Assembly: GCF_013620795.1 (NCBI RefSeq)
Contig: NZ_LGLW01000005.1
Coordinates: 124,001 to 188,000, forward strand
Length of the DNA stretch: 64,000 nucleotides
Direction: 5' to 3'
Source of the DNA: Pseudomonas sp. Q2-TVG4-2
GTDB lineage: Bacteria > Pseudomonadota > Gammaproteobacteria > Pseudomonadales > Pseudomonadaceae
The notes under the pieces are model-generated. The model was not told the origin of the DNA and made no database searches. It saw only the letters and a list, made by a program, of their open reading frames with translations. Below are positions 9,535-17,990 of the stretch, one piece after another. Within the stretch, counting starts at the first letter, position 1. Every line of letters starts with the position of its first letter. The translations under genes were made by a program, and so were the position numbers.

Positions 9535-10446
9535 TTATTGGGCGCCCTGCTTCTCGATCAGCGCGGCGAGTGCCTTGTACTCGTCCGGGCGCAGGTCGGT
9601 CAGCGGTGCACGCACAGGCCCGGCATCGTAACCGGAGATCTTGGCACCTGCCTTGACGATACTGACCGCATAGCCTTTGCAACGGTTACGAATATCCAGA
9701 TAGGGAAGGAAGAAATCGTCGATCAGCCTGCCGACCGTCTCATGGTCGTCGCGCGCAATAGCGCGATAGAAATCCATCGCCATTTTGGGAACGAAATTGA
9801 ATACCGCCGAGGAGTAGACCGGTACGCCGAGGGCCTTGTAGGCCGCCGCGTAAACCTCTGCGGTAGGCAAGCCACCAAGGTAGGTCAGGCGATCACCCAG
9901 ACGGCGGCGGATAGAGACCATCAGCTCGATGTCGCCCAGACCATCCTTGTAACCGATCAGGTTCGGGCAACGCTCGGCCAGTTGCTCTAGCAGCGGCGCG
10001 GTCAGGCGGCAGACGTTGCGGTTGTAGACCACCACGCCAATGTCGACTGATTTGCACACTTCTTCGACGTGGCGGGCAACCCCCTCCTGACTGGCTTCGG
10101 TCAGGTAATGCGGCAGCAGTAGCAGCCCCTTCGCACCCAGGCGCTCGGCTTCCTGGGCGTAGGCAATAGCCTGACGAGTCGAGCCGCCAACGCCGGCGAG
10201 AATCGGAACCTGGCCCGCGCAGGTATCGACTGCCGTCTTGATGACATCCGGATATTCCTGGGGCGTCAGCGAAAAAAATTCGCCAGTGCCGCCAGCAGCG
10301 AAAAGGGCCGTTGCGCCATAGGGCGCCAGCCATTCCAGTCGCTTGACATACCCGGCACGGTTGAAGTCGCCTTGCTGGTCAAAGTCGGTAACCGGGAAAG
10401 ACAGCAGACCTGAGGAAAGGATGGCCTTCAGTTCTTGTGGATTCAT
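9535..10446 (-). CDS. kdgD: 5-dehydro-4-deoxyglucarate dehydratase (decarboxylating)
   Basis: This 303-residue member of the DapA/NAL class-I aldolase family removes water and CO2 from 5-keto-4-deoxyglucarate to give alpha-ketoglutarate semialdehyde. GGTGEFFSL (about residues 52-60) is the family's substrate-binding strand. Lys167 in GYKDG is the Schiff-base lysine and Tyr141 in VVYNRN the partner tyrosine. It is the first gene of the leftward operon, with a promoter and a putative GntR operator 60-100 bp upstream. Every dehydratase product in the cluster passes through this enzyme. Confidence 0.95.
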   Translation of the reverse strand: MNPQELKAILSSGLLSFPVTDFDQQGDFNRAGYVKRLEWLAPYGATALFAAGGTGEFFSLTPQEYPDVIKTAVDTCAGQVPILAGVGGSTRQAIAYAQEAERLGAKGLLLLPHYLTEASQEGVARHVEEVCKSVDIGVVVYNRNVCRLTAPLLEQLAERCPNLIGYKDGLGDIELMVSIRRRLGDRLTYLGGLPTAEVYAAAYKALGVPVYSSAVFNFVPKMAMDFYRAIARDDHETVGRLIDDFFLPYLDIRNRCKGYAVSIVKAGAKISGYDAGPVRAPLTDLRPDEYKALAALIEKQGAQ

Positions 10447-10502
10447 TGTTTGAGCATCCTGTGAAGCTATCGGTAGGAGGTAGGGCTTCAGCCTTGAGAT
10501 AC

Positions 10503-10515
10503 GTTATCGTACAAC
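10503..10515 (-). promoter_or_regulatory. Putative GntR/FadR-type operator upstream of kdgD
   Basis: The sequence GTTATCGTACAAC is the exact reverse complement of the 13-mer found in front of the GntR gene at 22931-22943. It overlaps the edge of a plausible -10 box of the kdgD promoter, a position suited to repression. Confidence 0.7.
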
Positions 10516-10542
10516 TACAGCGGATGCCACCTGTTTGTTGAA
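10514..10542 (-). promoter_or_regulatory. Candidate sigma-70 promoter for the kdgD operon
   Basis: On the minus strand, TTCAAC (10542-10537) and TGTAGT (10519-10514) are separated by 17 bp. The match is moderate, but the placement relative to the operator resembles that at the gudD-2 and udh promoters. Confidence 0.45.
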
Positions 10543-10678
10543 GATTTTTGCCTTCGTATTCGCATTGCTTGCCGCCTCGGCGTGTGCGCCTGCTGGTAGG
10601 ACAAGATGGCCGTTCGCCGATTAGTGAACTTGGCGAACCCATGCCTTACCCGAAGCCATGGCAACGATGCTCAATCAT

Positions 10679-10707
10679 TTGACATCTATCCGTCGCGCTG
10701 CTAGAAA
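10679..10707 (+). promoter_or_regulatory. Sigma-70 promoter for the second gudD / TTT-transporter operon
   Basis: A perfect -35 box TTGACA and a -10 box TAGAAA are separated by exactly 17 bp. The putative operator follows within about 10 bp. The resulting transcript would have a leader of roughly 340 bases. The rest of the 612-bp gap (10447-11058) holds no convincing gene. Confidence 0.65.
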
Positions 10708-10715
10708 ATCAATCA

Positions 10716-10737
10716 CGTCATACGACAACGTATGACG
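10716..10737 (+). promoter_or_regulatory. Putative GntR operator with extended inverted repeat
   Basis: GTCATACGACAAC (10717-10729) fits the shared 13-mer. It lies in a perfect inverted repeat of CGTCATACG and CGTATGACG separated by ACAA. It is placed just after the -10 box of the gudD-2 promoter. Confidence 0.7.
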
Positions 10738-11030
10738 AACAACAAGCAGAGCTCAAAAAGCCATGAATTTTTCCGCACTTTCCTGCATCTCCTGGCACTG
10801 CCCTCCTCCGCACCGAAGCACTTCCCGTGGCAGACACGCTGTGCCTGATCAGCGTTCTCCGCGGCTAGACCAGTATTACACCGCGGCGCCCATGCCCTAC
10901 AGAGCGCATCGCCCTCGACGCCAGGATTCGATAAACCACGGCTGTCCGCCTTCTTCGAATCATCGCCGCATGCGTGAAAGAAAAGCCTCGACAGCCCTGC
11001 CCATGAGCTACGCCTTATCAAATCTCGCTC

Positions 11031-11041
11031 ACAACAATAAG
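11031..11041 (+). promoter_or_regulatory. A-rich Crc/Hfq-type motif before gudD-2
   Basis: ACAACAATAAG directly precedes the ribosome-binding site AGCAGGAG. It fits the AAnAAnAA pattern used by Hfq/Crc for catabolite repression in pseudomonads. Confidence 0.5.
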
Positions 11042-11058
11042 CAGGAGCTACACAGCAG

Positions 11059-12453
11059 ATGCTAGACGCAAAGATGGTGACCCCGGCAGTAACCGAGATG
11101 CAGGTCATTCCGGTAGCAGGTTACGACAGCATGCTGTTGAACCTGTGTGGTGCTCATGCTCCGTACTTCACCCGAAATCTGGTGATTCTCAAGGACAGCG
11201 CCGGCCGTACGGGTATGGGCGAGGTTCCGGGTGGCGAAGGCATCCGTCAGGCGCTCGAGCGCACCAAGGGACTGGTCATTGGGCAGCCGATCGGTCGATA
11301 CAACCGGGTGCTGAATGCGTTGCGTCACGCCATCGCTGGCGGTTCTGCCAGCGGCCCGCAGACTACACAGCATCAAGTGACCTCAGACGCAGAGGCCGCC
11401 GTATTGAAGCAGCCGCACGAGATCAACCTGCGACTGGACAATGTCATTACCGCGGTTGAAGCAGCCCTTCTCGATCTGCTCGGCCAGCATCTTGACGTGC
11501 CGGTTGCGGAACTGCTCGGCAGCGGTCAGCAGCGCAACAGCGTGCCGATGCTGGCGTACCTCTTCTATATAGGTGACCGCACCCGCACTGACCTGCCCTA
11601 CCTGGCTGGTACCGGGTCGGCGGATGACTGGTATCACCTGCGCCACCAGCAGGCGATAACCCCGGAGTCGATTGTGCGTCTGGCCGAGGCGGCGACGGCG
11701 CGCTACGGCTTTAAAGATTTCAAACTCAAGGGGGGAGTCATGCGAGGCGACGAAGAAATGCAGGCAATCGCCGGCATCAAGGCGCGCTTCCCAGATTCCC
11801 GCGTGACCTTGGACCCCAACGGAGCCTGGTCACTGGACGAGGCCATCAGGCTGTGCAAGGGCCAGGGGCACATCCTGTCCTACGCCGAAGATCCCTGCGG
11901 TCCGGAAAACGGCTACTCGGGCCGCGAGATCATGGCCGAATTCAAGCGTGCCACCGGCATTCCCACCGCGACCAACATGGTCGCCACTGACTGGCGGCAG
12001 ATGGGGCATTCGCTGCGTCTCGAAGCGGTCGACATTCCGCTGGCTGACCCTCATTTCTGGACCATGCAGGGCTCGGTGAGGCTGGCTCAGATGTGCGAGC
12101 AGTTCGGCCTGACCTGGGGCTCGCATTCCAATAATCACTTCGACGTATCGCTGGCGATGTTTACCCATGCCGCTGCAGCTGCGCCCGGCAACATCACGGC
12201 GATCGACACCCACTGGATCTGGCAGGAAGGCCAAGAGCGCCTGACTTGCGAACCGCTGCAGATCGCTGGCGGTGAGGTTCAAGTGCCAGACAAACCGGGC
12301 CTGGGTATCGAACCGGACATGGACCGGATCATGGCCGCGCACGAGCTCTACAACAAAGTCGCCACTGGTGCCCGTGACGATGCCATGGCCATGCAGTACC
12401 TGGTGCCTGGCTGGAAATACGATCCCAAGCAACCAAGCCTGGGGCGTCAGTAA
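11059..12453 (+). CDS. gudD: D-glucarate dehydratase (second copy)
   Basis: This 464-residue paralogue of the first GudD keeps the enolase-superfamily catalytic residues: KDFKLKG with Lys222 and Lys224, Asp252 in LDPNG, the glutamate in AEDPCG, and WGSHSNNH. It carries about 15 extra residues around positions 93-125, in a region that joins the capping domain to the barrel, so specificity may differ. The ATG at 11059 has AGCAGGAG upstream. It heads a rightward operon with a tripartite tricarboxylate-type transporter, so transport and dehydration of the same aldarate are probably coupled genetically. Confidence 0.93.
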   Translation: MLDAKMVTPAVTEMQVIPVAGYDSMLLNLCGAHAPYFTRNLVILKDSAGRTGMGEVPGGEGIRQALERTKGLVIGQPIGRYNRVLNALRHAIAGGSASGPQTTQHQVTSDAEAAVLKQPHEINLRLDNVITAVEAALLDLLGQHLDVPVAELLGSGQQRNSVPMLAYLFYIGDRTRTDLPYLAGTGSADDWYHLRHQQAITPESIVRLAEAATARYGFKDFKLKGGVMRGDEEMQAIAGIKARFPDSRVTLDPNGAWSLDEAIRLCKGQGHILSYAEDPCGPENGYSGREIMAEFKRATGIPTATNMVATDWRQMGHSLRLEAVDIPLADPHFWTMQGSVRLAQMCEQFGLTWGSHSNNHFDVSLAMFTHAAAAAPGNITAIDTHWIWQEGQERLTCEPLQIAGGEVQVPDKPGLGIEPDMDRIMAAHELYNKVATGARDDAMAMQYLVPGWKYDPKQPSLGRQ

Positions 12454-12457
12454 CCTC

Positions 12458-12479
12458 AAAAAAAACAAGACAAACAAAG
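12458..12479 (+). promoter_or_regulatory. A-rich Crc/Hfq-type motif before the TctC-family gene
   Basis: A run of A residues followed by CAAGACAAACAAAG lies between the gudD-2 stop and the ribosome-binding site of the binding-protein gene. It matches overlapping AAnAAnAA units. Confidence 0.45.
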
Positions 12480-12511
12480 CGCCGCAACCCAACCATCGGA
12501 GAGACCCAACA

Positions 12512-13477
12512 ATGAAAAAAGCTATCAGCGCCTCCCTTGTTTCCGCCGTATTGGCAACCGCCGTCAGCGGTGCCTATGCCGCCGAAACCGAGTGGCCCAC
12601 TCGTCCGGTACAGGTCGTGGTCATTGCTAATGCCGGCGGCGACACCGACTTCAATGCACGCACCATGGCCAAGTACTTCACCAAGATCACTGGCGAAGCG
12701 ATGGTCATTACCAACGTTGCCGGTGGCGGCGGCACCTTGGCTGCCGAGCAGGTCAAGCAGGCCGATCCGGATGGCAACACCATCCTTTTCACCCATACCG
12801 GGCAGATGATCGTCAACGAGGTGGCTGGCCTGACCGAAGACAGCCTGGATGCCTTCGATATTTGCTGCATCGCGGGTGTCGACAAGGGCACCGTGTTTGT
12901 CGCGTCGAAAAGCTCGGGCCTGAAATCGCTGGAAGACCTGATTTCAAAATCCAAGGCTGAACCCAGCAGCGTTACCTATGGCACCGAGATGGGCAGCTAT
13001 TCGCACCTGCAGGGGCTGATGTTTGAAGGCCTGACCGATACCAAGCTGAAGATGGTCGATGCCGGCACGGTGTCGGAAAAAGTCGTCGCTTTGCTGGGCA
13101 ACCGTATCGATCTGGCCGCGATCAGCTATGGATCGGTACAGGACTACGTGACCAGCGGTGAAATGGTTGCTCTGGGCCAACCCAACGAAGAGCGCAACCC
13201 GCTGCTTGGCGACGTGCCGACGTTCAAGGAACAAGGCGTCGATTTCGTCATGGAGAAGCCGTACATCGTGGCGTTCCCGGACGGCACCGATCCGGCGATC
13301 ATCGAAAAGATGGCTGGCATCGTGAAGCAGATCACCGAGATGCCGGAGTACTCCGAGGAACTGCGCAAAACCTTCAAGCAACCGGTGAGCTACTTCGGCA
13401 CCGAGCCCTCCATCGAGCGCCTGCAGAAGACCCGCGAGGAGTTCATGCAATACAAGGATGAGCTGCGCCAGCGCTAA
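12512..13477 (+). CDS. Tripartite tricarboxylate transporter (TTT) periplasmic binding protein, TctC family
   Basis: This 321-residue protein starts with a clear Sec signal peptide (MKKAISASLVSAVLATAV, cleavage after AYA), then the BugT/TctC fold beginning WPTRPVQVVVIANAGG. The start at 12512 is chosen because CGGAGAGA precedes it and the signal peptide begins there. It would capture a carboxylic acid in the periplasm and deliver it to the TctAB membrane pair. With gudD upstream and tctB and tctA homologues downstream, glucarate or galactarate is the most likely ligand, by context only. Confidence 0.9.
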   Translation: MKKAISASLVSAVLATAVSGAYAAETEWPTRPVQVVVIANAGGDTDFNARTMAKYFTKITGEAMVITNVAGGGGTLAAEQVKQADPDGNTILFTHTGQMIVNEVAGLTEDSLDAFDICCIAGVDKGTVFVASKSSGLKSLEDLISKSKAEPSSVTYGTEMGSYSHLQGLMFEGLTDTKLKMVDAGTVSEKVVALLGNRIDLAAISYGSVQDYVTSGEMVALGQPNEERNPLLGDVPTFKEQGVDFVMEKPYIVAFPDGTDPAIIEKMAGIVKQITEMPEYSEELRKTFKQPVSYFGTEPSIERLQKTREEFMQYKDELRQR

Positions 13478-13495
13478 TAGACACCGCAACGTCAT

Positions 13496-13517
13496 GCCGG
13501 GCGCAATCGCGCCCGGC
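13496..13517 (+). other. Perfect GC hairpin between tctC-like and tctB-like genes
   Basis: GCCGGGCGC and GCGCCCGGC form a perfect 9-bp stem around AATC. There is no T run. Such stems after a binding-protein gene commonly stabilise its mRNA, so that more binding protein than permease is made. Confidence 0.8.
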
Positions 13518-13546
13518 AGCCTTCCCTTCTAGACGAGATCCGCCCC

Positions 13547-14032
13547 ATGGATGCCTATAAGAGAAAGGAGTTACTCGTCGGAGCCCTGATGCTGGGTGCT
13601 GGCCTGTTCTACCTGTTCCTGACCATCAATCTTCCGCGAAAAGGCTTTATCGACGCTTCGACCGTACCCTACGTTTTATCCGTCGGGCTGTGCCTGCTGG
13701 GCGCATTACAACTGCTCACTGCGACGAAGGCGACACAGCCCGCAGCCGATCCTGACGCAGAAAGCGAGCCCTCCGAGAAAAAACCTGACTACCCCACCGT
13801 TTTCAAAACGCTGGGGCTGATTGCCGTCTACGTCGCACTGCTACAAAAGGTCGGCTTCCCGATCATGACGGTGCTTTATCTGTATGCGCAGTTCATCGTG
13901 ATCACGCCACGTGAACAAAAGATCAACCACCTCGCCTATATCGTGATTTCGGTCGTGGCATCGGCAGTCATTTTCGTCACCTTCCGCCAGGGCTTCGATC
14001 TGATGCTCCCGACTGGCTTTCTGAAATTCTAG
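13547..14032 (+). CDS. TTT transporter small membrane subunit, TctB family
   Basis: This 161-residue protein shows four hydrophobic segments (about residues 9-28, 42-60, 88-105 and 128-150) and a short charged cytoplasmic linker rich in Asp/Glu/Ser near residues 65-80, the usual TctB layout. It follows the binding-protein gene after a hairpin and precedes the large permease gene by 10 bp. It would pair with the TctA-type permease as the small subunit of a sodium- or proton-coupled transporter. Confidence 0.85.
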   Translation: MDAYKRKELLVGALMLGAGLFYLFLTINLPRKGFIDASTVPYVLSVGLCLLGALQLLTATKATQPAADPDAESEPSEKKPDYPTVFKTLGLIAVYVALLQKVGFPIMTVLYLYAQFIVITPREQKINHLAYIVISVVASAVIFVTFRQGFDLMLPTGFLKF

Positions 14033-14042
14033 GAGACGGAAC

Positions 14043-15599
14043 ATGTTCGAACTTCTCCAGGCCGGCTTCGGCGCCGTCTTCTCCCCCTACATATTTATCC
14101 TGATCACGCTCGGCGTCGCTGTCGGTATCGTCTTCGGTGCGGTTCCAGGGCTTTCCGCGACCATGGCCATCGCCCTGTGCCTGCCATTGACCTACGCGAT
14201 GGGCCCCGCCGCCGGTCTGTCGCTGCTGGTGGCGCTGTTCATCGGCGCCACATCAGGCGGCTTGATATCGGCAATTCTGCTGAAGATTCCAGGAACCCCC
14301 GCCTCCATCGCCACCACCTTCGATGGCGGGCCGATGATGGACAAGGGCGAGGGCATGAAGGCTCTCGGGGTGGGTGTGGTGTTCTCTTTCCTAGGCACCA
14401 TTTTCAGTATCGTCGCCCTGTTGTCCATTGCCCCCTCGCTGGCGAAGGTCGCCTTGCGCTTCGGCCCTCATGAATACTTCGCCATCGCAATCTTCTCGCT
14501 GACGCTGATCGCCACGCTGTCGACCGGGTCTCTGCTCAAGGGCATCTATGCGGGCACCTTGGGGTTTGCCTTTTCCACTGTAGGCATCGCGCCTGTCGAT
14601 GCGATTCGCCGCTTCACCTTCGACTCCCCCAACCTGAACGGCGGCTTCGCCATGTTGACGGTGATGATCGGCATGTTCGCGGTGGCAGAGGTCATCAAGA
14701 TCGCCGAAACCGGCCGCTCTGCGCATAAGACTCAGGTTGCCTCGGTGAGCATGAAGAACGTCAAGGGTTTCGGCTTTTCACTGAAGGAGTTCTTCGGACA
14801 GATCCCCAACGCGTTCCGCTCGGCGCTGATCGGGATTGGGATCGGCATTCTGCCCGGGATAGGTGCCGGCACCTCGAACATCGTGTCCTACATCATCGCC
14901 AAGAAGCGCTCCAAGCATCCCGAACAGTTCGGTAAGGGAGCGGTCGAGGGCGTTGTTGCCAGCGAAACTGCCAACAACGCCGGCATCGGTAGCGCCATGA
15001 TTCCGCTGATGACGCTCGGCATTCCTGGCGACACCGTTACCGCGATCCTGCTTGGCGGCTTCATGATCCACGGGATTCAGCCCGGACCGCTGTTGTTCAT
15101 CAGCCAGGGTGCGCTGGTCTACACCATCTTCGCCGCGCTGATCCTGGCTTCGGTGCTGATGCTGGTTCTGGAGTTTTATGGATTACGGATCTTCATCAAG
15201 CTGTTGGCGGTGCCCAAGCACATTCTTCTACCGATCATCCTGGTGTTGTGTGTGGTGGGTGCGTTTGGTCTGAGCAGTCGCCTGTTCGATGTCTGGACCA
15301 TTCTGCTGTTCGGTCTGATCGGCTATGGGTTCGTCAAAGGTGGCATGCCGGCCGCGCCATTCATCATCGGTTTCATCCTGGGGCCGATGGCCGAAACCAA
15401 TCTACGTCGCGGATTGATGTTGTCTGATGGCAGTTTCATGGGTTTCCTCGCCAACCCGATCTCGGCAGCCTTTCTGGCGCTGGCCCTGCTGTCCGTGCTC
15501 TGGCATCTATTCAGTGCACTACGCGGACGTAAGGGTACGGTGGCCAAGCTGCAGGCGCCTGAACGCACGGCGCCCGCCGAAACGGGTGTCGATGGGTAA
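14043..15599 (+). CDS. TTT transporter large permease, TctA family
   Basis: This 518-residue multi-spanning protein carries the TctA signatures GAVPGLSATMAIALCLPLTY near the N-terminus and GIGAGTSNIVSYIIAKK in the middle, with GIPGDTVTAILLGGFMIHG later. About eleven to twelve hydrophobic segments are visible. It is the last gene of the gudD-2 operon and is followed by a strong terminator. The complex would import the carboxylic acid bound by the TctC-type protein. Confidence 0.93.
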   Translation: MFELLQAGFGAVFSPYIFILITLGVAVGIVFGAVPGLSATMAIALCLPLTYAMGPAAGLSLLVALFIGATSGGLISAILLKIPGTPASIATTFDGGPMMDKGEGMKALGVGVVFSFLGTIFSIVALLSIAPSLAKVALRFGPHEYFAIAIFSLTLIATLSTGSLLKGIYAGTLGFAFSTVGIAPVDAIRRFTFDSPNLNGGFAMLTVMIGMFAVAEVIKIAETGRSAHKTQVASVSMKNVKGFGFSLKEFFGQIPNAFRSALIGIGIGILPGIGAGTSNIVSYIIAKKRSKHPEQFGKGAVEGVVASETANNAGIGSAMIPLMTLGIPGDTVTAILLGGFMIHGIQPGPLLFISQGALVYTIFAALILASVLMLVLEFYGLRIFIKLLAVPKHILLPIILVLCVVGAFGLSSRLFDVWTILLFGLIGYGFVKGGMPAAPFIIGFILGPMAETNLRRGLMLSDGSFMGFLANPISAAFLALALLSVLWHLFSALRGRKGTVAKLQAPERTAPAETGVDG

Positions 15600-15627
15600 A
15601 GCGCCGTACTTCACCGCGGTCAGATGC

Positions 15628-15667
15628 AGCGAGCCCCGCTTAGCCTTGGCGGGGTTTCGCTTTTCTT
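15628..15667 (+). terminator. Rho-independent terminator after the TTT operon
   Basis: A two-part stem (AGCGA with TCGCT outside, CCCCGC with GCGGGG inside) ends in a TTTTCTT tail. It begins about 30 bp after the permease stop. The 540-bp gap that follows (15600-16139) shows no credible gene; its right end holds the udh promoter and operator. Confidence 0.85.
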
Positions 15668-15812
15668 CGCTACGGCAATATCTTTCGGGGCTCCTCTCGT
15701 CCCACGCTTTACCTGATATCCAACGCTGACGCCCCGCGTCGGTTCCGCCTGCAAGCAGGACGCCAGGCACCTTCAGGCTCGCTCAGCCATCTGTGACTAG
15801 CTCCGCAGCCCG

Positions 15813-15837
15813 CTCGACGTCGTCATACAACGTCGAG
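15813..15837. promoter_or_regulatory. Weak operator-like site inside an 8-bp inverted repeat
   Basis: CTCGACGT and ACGTCGAG flank a 9-base centre. The stretch 15819-15831 read on the minus strand is GTTGTATGACGAC, close to the GTTGTnnnAYRAC pattern. It lies about 220 bp upstream of the udh promoter, so it could be an auxiliary site. Confidence 0.35.
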
Positions 15838-16050
15838 AAGTAGCCGAACCCCATATCAGTACCGATTGCGTGCGGGAGCCCCTCGACTTTAGTGGTATGT
15901 GAAAGCTCTACGTGGGGGACTAGCGTGGCGGCTGAGGTTCAGGGAAGCGCTTGTGAGAACAAAGGGTGTGGCTCTATCCCAAGGCCCAACAAGCGGCGAA
16001 GAATGGGTTTCCGGCATGGCCATTCACGGTCGAAGATTTGAGTCAGCGGG

Positions 16051-16079
16051 TTGACAACTCTCCGGCTGACGCAAATAAT
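16051..16079 (+). promoter_or_regulatory. Sigma-70 promoter of the uronate dehydrogenase operon
   Basis: A perfect -35 TTGACA and a -10 AATAAT are separated by exactly 17 bp. The putative operator starts 9 bp downstream of the -10 box. Confidence 0.7.
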
Positions 16080-16087
16080 CGAGCCAA

Positions 16088-16100
16088 GTCATATGACAAC
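16088..16100 (+). promoter_or_regulatory. Putative GntR operator at the udh promoter
   Basis: GTCATATGACAAC fits the shared 13-mer and occupies the expected transcription start region, as at gudD-2. Confidence 0.65.
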
Positions 16101-16110
16101 CGATGACATC

Positions 16111-16122
16111 AAGAACAATAAG
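16111..16122 (+). promoter_or_regulatory. A-rich Crc/Hfq-type motif before udh
   Basis: AAGAACAATAAG lies about 20 bases before the udh start codon and fits the AAnAAnAA pattern. Confidence 0.45.
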
Positions 16123-16139
16123 CGACGGGCAGACCTACC

Positions 16140-16964
16140 ATGACAAGCACGACGACTAGTCCCACACCCTTCAACCGCCTCCTGCTGACAGGCGCGGCAG
16201 GAGGATTGGGTAAGGTATTACGCGAAACGCTTCGCCCTTACGCCAACATTCTTCGCCTTTCCGATATCGCCTCGATGGACCCCGCCGCCGGACCACACGA
16301 AGAAGTCGTGCCCTGCGACCTGTCAGACAAAGCCGCCGTACATGCACTCTGCGAAGGCGTCGATGCCATTACACACTTTGGCGGAGTGTCAGTCGAACGG
16401 CCCTTCGAAGAAATCCTCGAAGCCAACATCCGCGGTGTATTTCATATCTACGAAGCCGCACGCCAGCACGGCATCAAGCGCGTTATCTTCGCCAGCTCTA
16501 ACCATGTGATCGGCTTCTATAAGCAGACCGAAAAAATCGACGCCAATGTCGCTCGACGCCCGGATAGCTACTACGGCCTGTCCAAATCCTATGGCGAGGA
16601 CATGGCGAGCTTCTACTTCGATCGCTATGGCATCGAGACCGTCAGCATCCGCATCGGCTCGTCCTTTCCCGAGCCGCTCAACCGTCGAATGATGGCCACC
16701 TGGCTCAGCTATCGCGACCTGACCGATCTGATCGAGCGATCGTTGTTCACGGCAAATGTCGGCCACACCGTGGTCTACGGCGCGTCGGCGAACCGTGACG
16801 TCTGGTGGGATAACCACATGGCGGCGCACCTGGGTTTCGAGCCCAAGGACAGCTCCGAGGTATTCCGCAGCAAAGTCGAAGCTCAGCCACCTTATGCGGC
16901 CAACGATCCGGCTGCGATCTACCAGGGCGGCGCATTTTGCGAAGCAGGCCCATTCGACGATTGA
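16140..16964 (+). CDS. udh: Uronate dehydrogenase
   Basis: This 274-residue short-chain/extended NAD-dependent dehydrogenase matches the length of known Pseudomonas uronate dehydrogenases. It has the nucleotide motif TGAAGGLG (residues 17-24), ASSNHVIGFY, and the catalytic pair Tyr145 and Lys149 in YYGLSK. It oxidises galacturonate or glucuronate to the matching aldarolactone, the entry step of the oxidative pathway. An SMP-30 lactonase gene follows after about 40 bp and would hydrolyse the lactone. A strong promoter and putative operator lie directly upstream. Confidence 0.93.
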   Translation: MTSTTTSPTPFNRLLLTGAAGGLGKVLRETLRPYANILRLSDIASMDPAAGPHEEVVPCDLSDKAAVHALCEGVDAITHFGGVSVERPFEEILEANIRGVFHIYEAARQHGIKRVIFASSNHVIGFYKQTEKIDANVARRPDSYYGLSKSYGEDMASFYFDRYGIETVSIRIGSSFPEPLNRRMMATWLSYRDLTDLIERSLFTANVGHTVVYGASANRDVWWDNHMAAHLGFEPKDSSEVFRSKVEAQPPYAANDPAAIYQGGAFCEAGPFDD

Positions 16965-16982
16965 TCTTCCCGCCACGCCGCG

Positions 16983-16996
16983 AACAACAACAAGAG
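16983..16996 (+). promoter_or_regulatory. A-rich Crc/Hfq-type motif before the lactonase gene
   Basis: AACAACAACAAGAG lies immediately before the lactonase start codon, overlapping its ribosome-binding region. It is a strong AAnAAnAA match. Confidence 0.6.
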
Positions 16997-17003
16997 AATC
17001 GCC

Positions 17004-17903
17004 ATGGCAAACCAAGCAGAACTGATAATCGACGCGCGAAACGCAACCGGAGAGAGCCCGGTTTGGGTTGCGCATGAGCAAGCGCTGTACTGGGTCGATA
17101 TTCCCAATCGCCAGTTGCTACGCTGGCAGTCGGCGGACGCAAAGGTAACCCGCTGGACAGGCGATCAGATGGTTGCCTGTATCGCTCGGCGCGACGATGA
17201 CGGCAATCGCTGGGTCGCCGCGATGGAGGATGGGATCTTCGATATCGCTCCTCAGGATGACGGCACGCTCTCCTCGACACGTCTTGCCGACGTTCGACAT
17301 AGCCATGACAACATGCGCTTCAATGACGGCCGCTGCGACCGCCAGGGGCGCTTCTGGGCCGGCACGATGGTGATGGACATGGCTGCGGGCATTCCGGCCG
17401 GTGCGTTGTATCGACTCGACGGCGACACCAGCAGCGGTCCGCTGAGCGCGCGTCTGGACGATCTCATCGTTCCCAACGGGCTGGGCTTCAGTCCGGACGG
17501 CCGCACCATGTACCTCTCCGACTCGCATCCCAGCGTGCAATGCATCTGGACGTTCGACTACGACATCGACAGCGGCACCCCTCACAACTGCCGCCTGTTC
17601 GTTGATATGAACCAGCACCCCGGCCGTCCCGATGGCGCCGCGGTGGACGTCGACGGCTGCTACTGGATCTGCGGCAACGACGCCGGCCTGATTCATCGCT
17701 TCACGCCAGACGGCCGTCTCGACCGCTCCCTCGAGGTCCCCGTGAAAAAGCCCGCCATGTGTGCATTCGGTGGGCCGGGCCTGGATACCCTGTTCGTCAC
17801 ATCCATTCGCCCAGGTGGGGATCTATCCGATCAGCCGCTGGCCGGGGGCGTGTTCGCCCTGCAACCCGGCGTCGCAGGACTGGAGGAACCCTTTTTCCGC
17901 TAA
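17004..17903 (+). CDS. SMP-30/gluconolactonase-family lactonase, probable aldarolactone hydrolase
   Basis: This 299-residue six-bladed beta-propeller of the SMP-30/regucalcin family has the usual metal-site segments: GESPVW near residue 13, FNDGRCDRQGRFWAGTM, PNGLGFSPDGRTMYLSDS and PDGAAVDVDGCYW. Members hydrolyse sugar lactones using a divalent metal. Between udh and a TRAP transporter, the likely substrates are galactaro- or glucaro-lactone released by uronate dehydrogenase. UxuL-type uronic acid lactonases of other bacteria are of this family. The exact lactone ring specificity cannot be read here. Confidence 0.88.
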   Translation: MANQAELIIDARNATGESPVWVAHEQALYWVDIPNRQLLRWQSADAKVTRWTGDQMVACIARRDDDGNRWVAAMEDGIFDIAPQDDGTLSSTRLADVRHSHDNMRFNDGRCDRQGRFWAGTMVMDMAAGIPAGALYRLDGDTSSGPLSARLDDLIVPNGLGFSPDGRTMYLSDSHPSVQCIWTFDYDIDSGTPHNCRLFVDMNQHPGRPDGAAVDVDGCYWICGNDAGLIHRFTPDGRLDRSLEVPVKKPAMCAFGGPGLDTLFVTSIRPGGDLSDQPLAGGVFALQPGVAGLEEPFFR

Positions 17904-17966
17904 CGCTTCACCCACCAAGGACAGGCTCGCAGTTGCCCGCCCTTGACGCTCGCAACGCTGCATACC

Positions 17967-17979
17967 AACAACAACAAGA
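17967..17979 (+). promoter_or_regulatory. A-rich Crc/Hfq-type motif before dctP
   Basis: AACAACAACAAGA runs into the GGAG ribosome-binding site of the dctP gene. Hfq/Crc bound here would block translation. Confidence 0.6.
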
Positions 17980-17990
17980 TGGAGATCCAC

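Noticed and set aside
10763-11065. A 100-codon frame in the gap before gudD-2
   Set aside because: It is Arg/Pro/Ser-rich without family likeness and lacks a ribosome-binding site; the region is better explained as a leader with promoter and operator.
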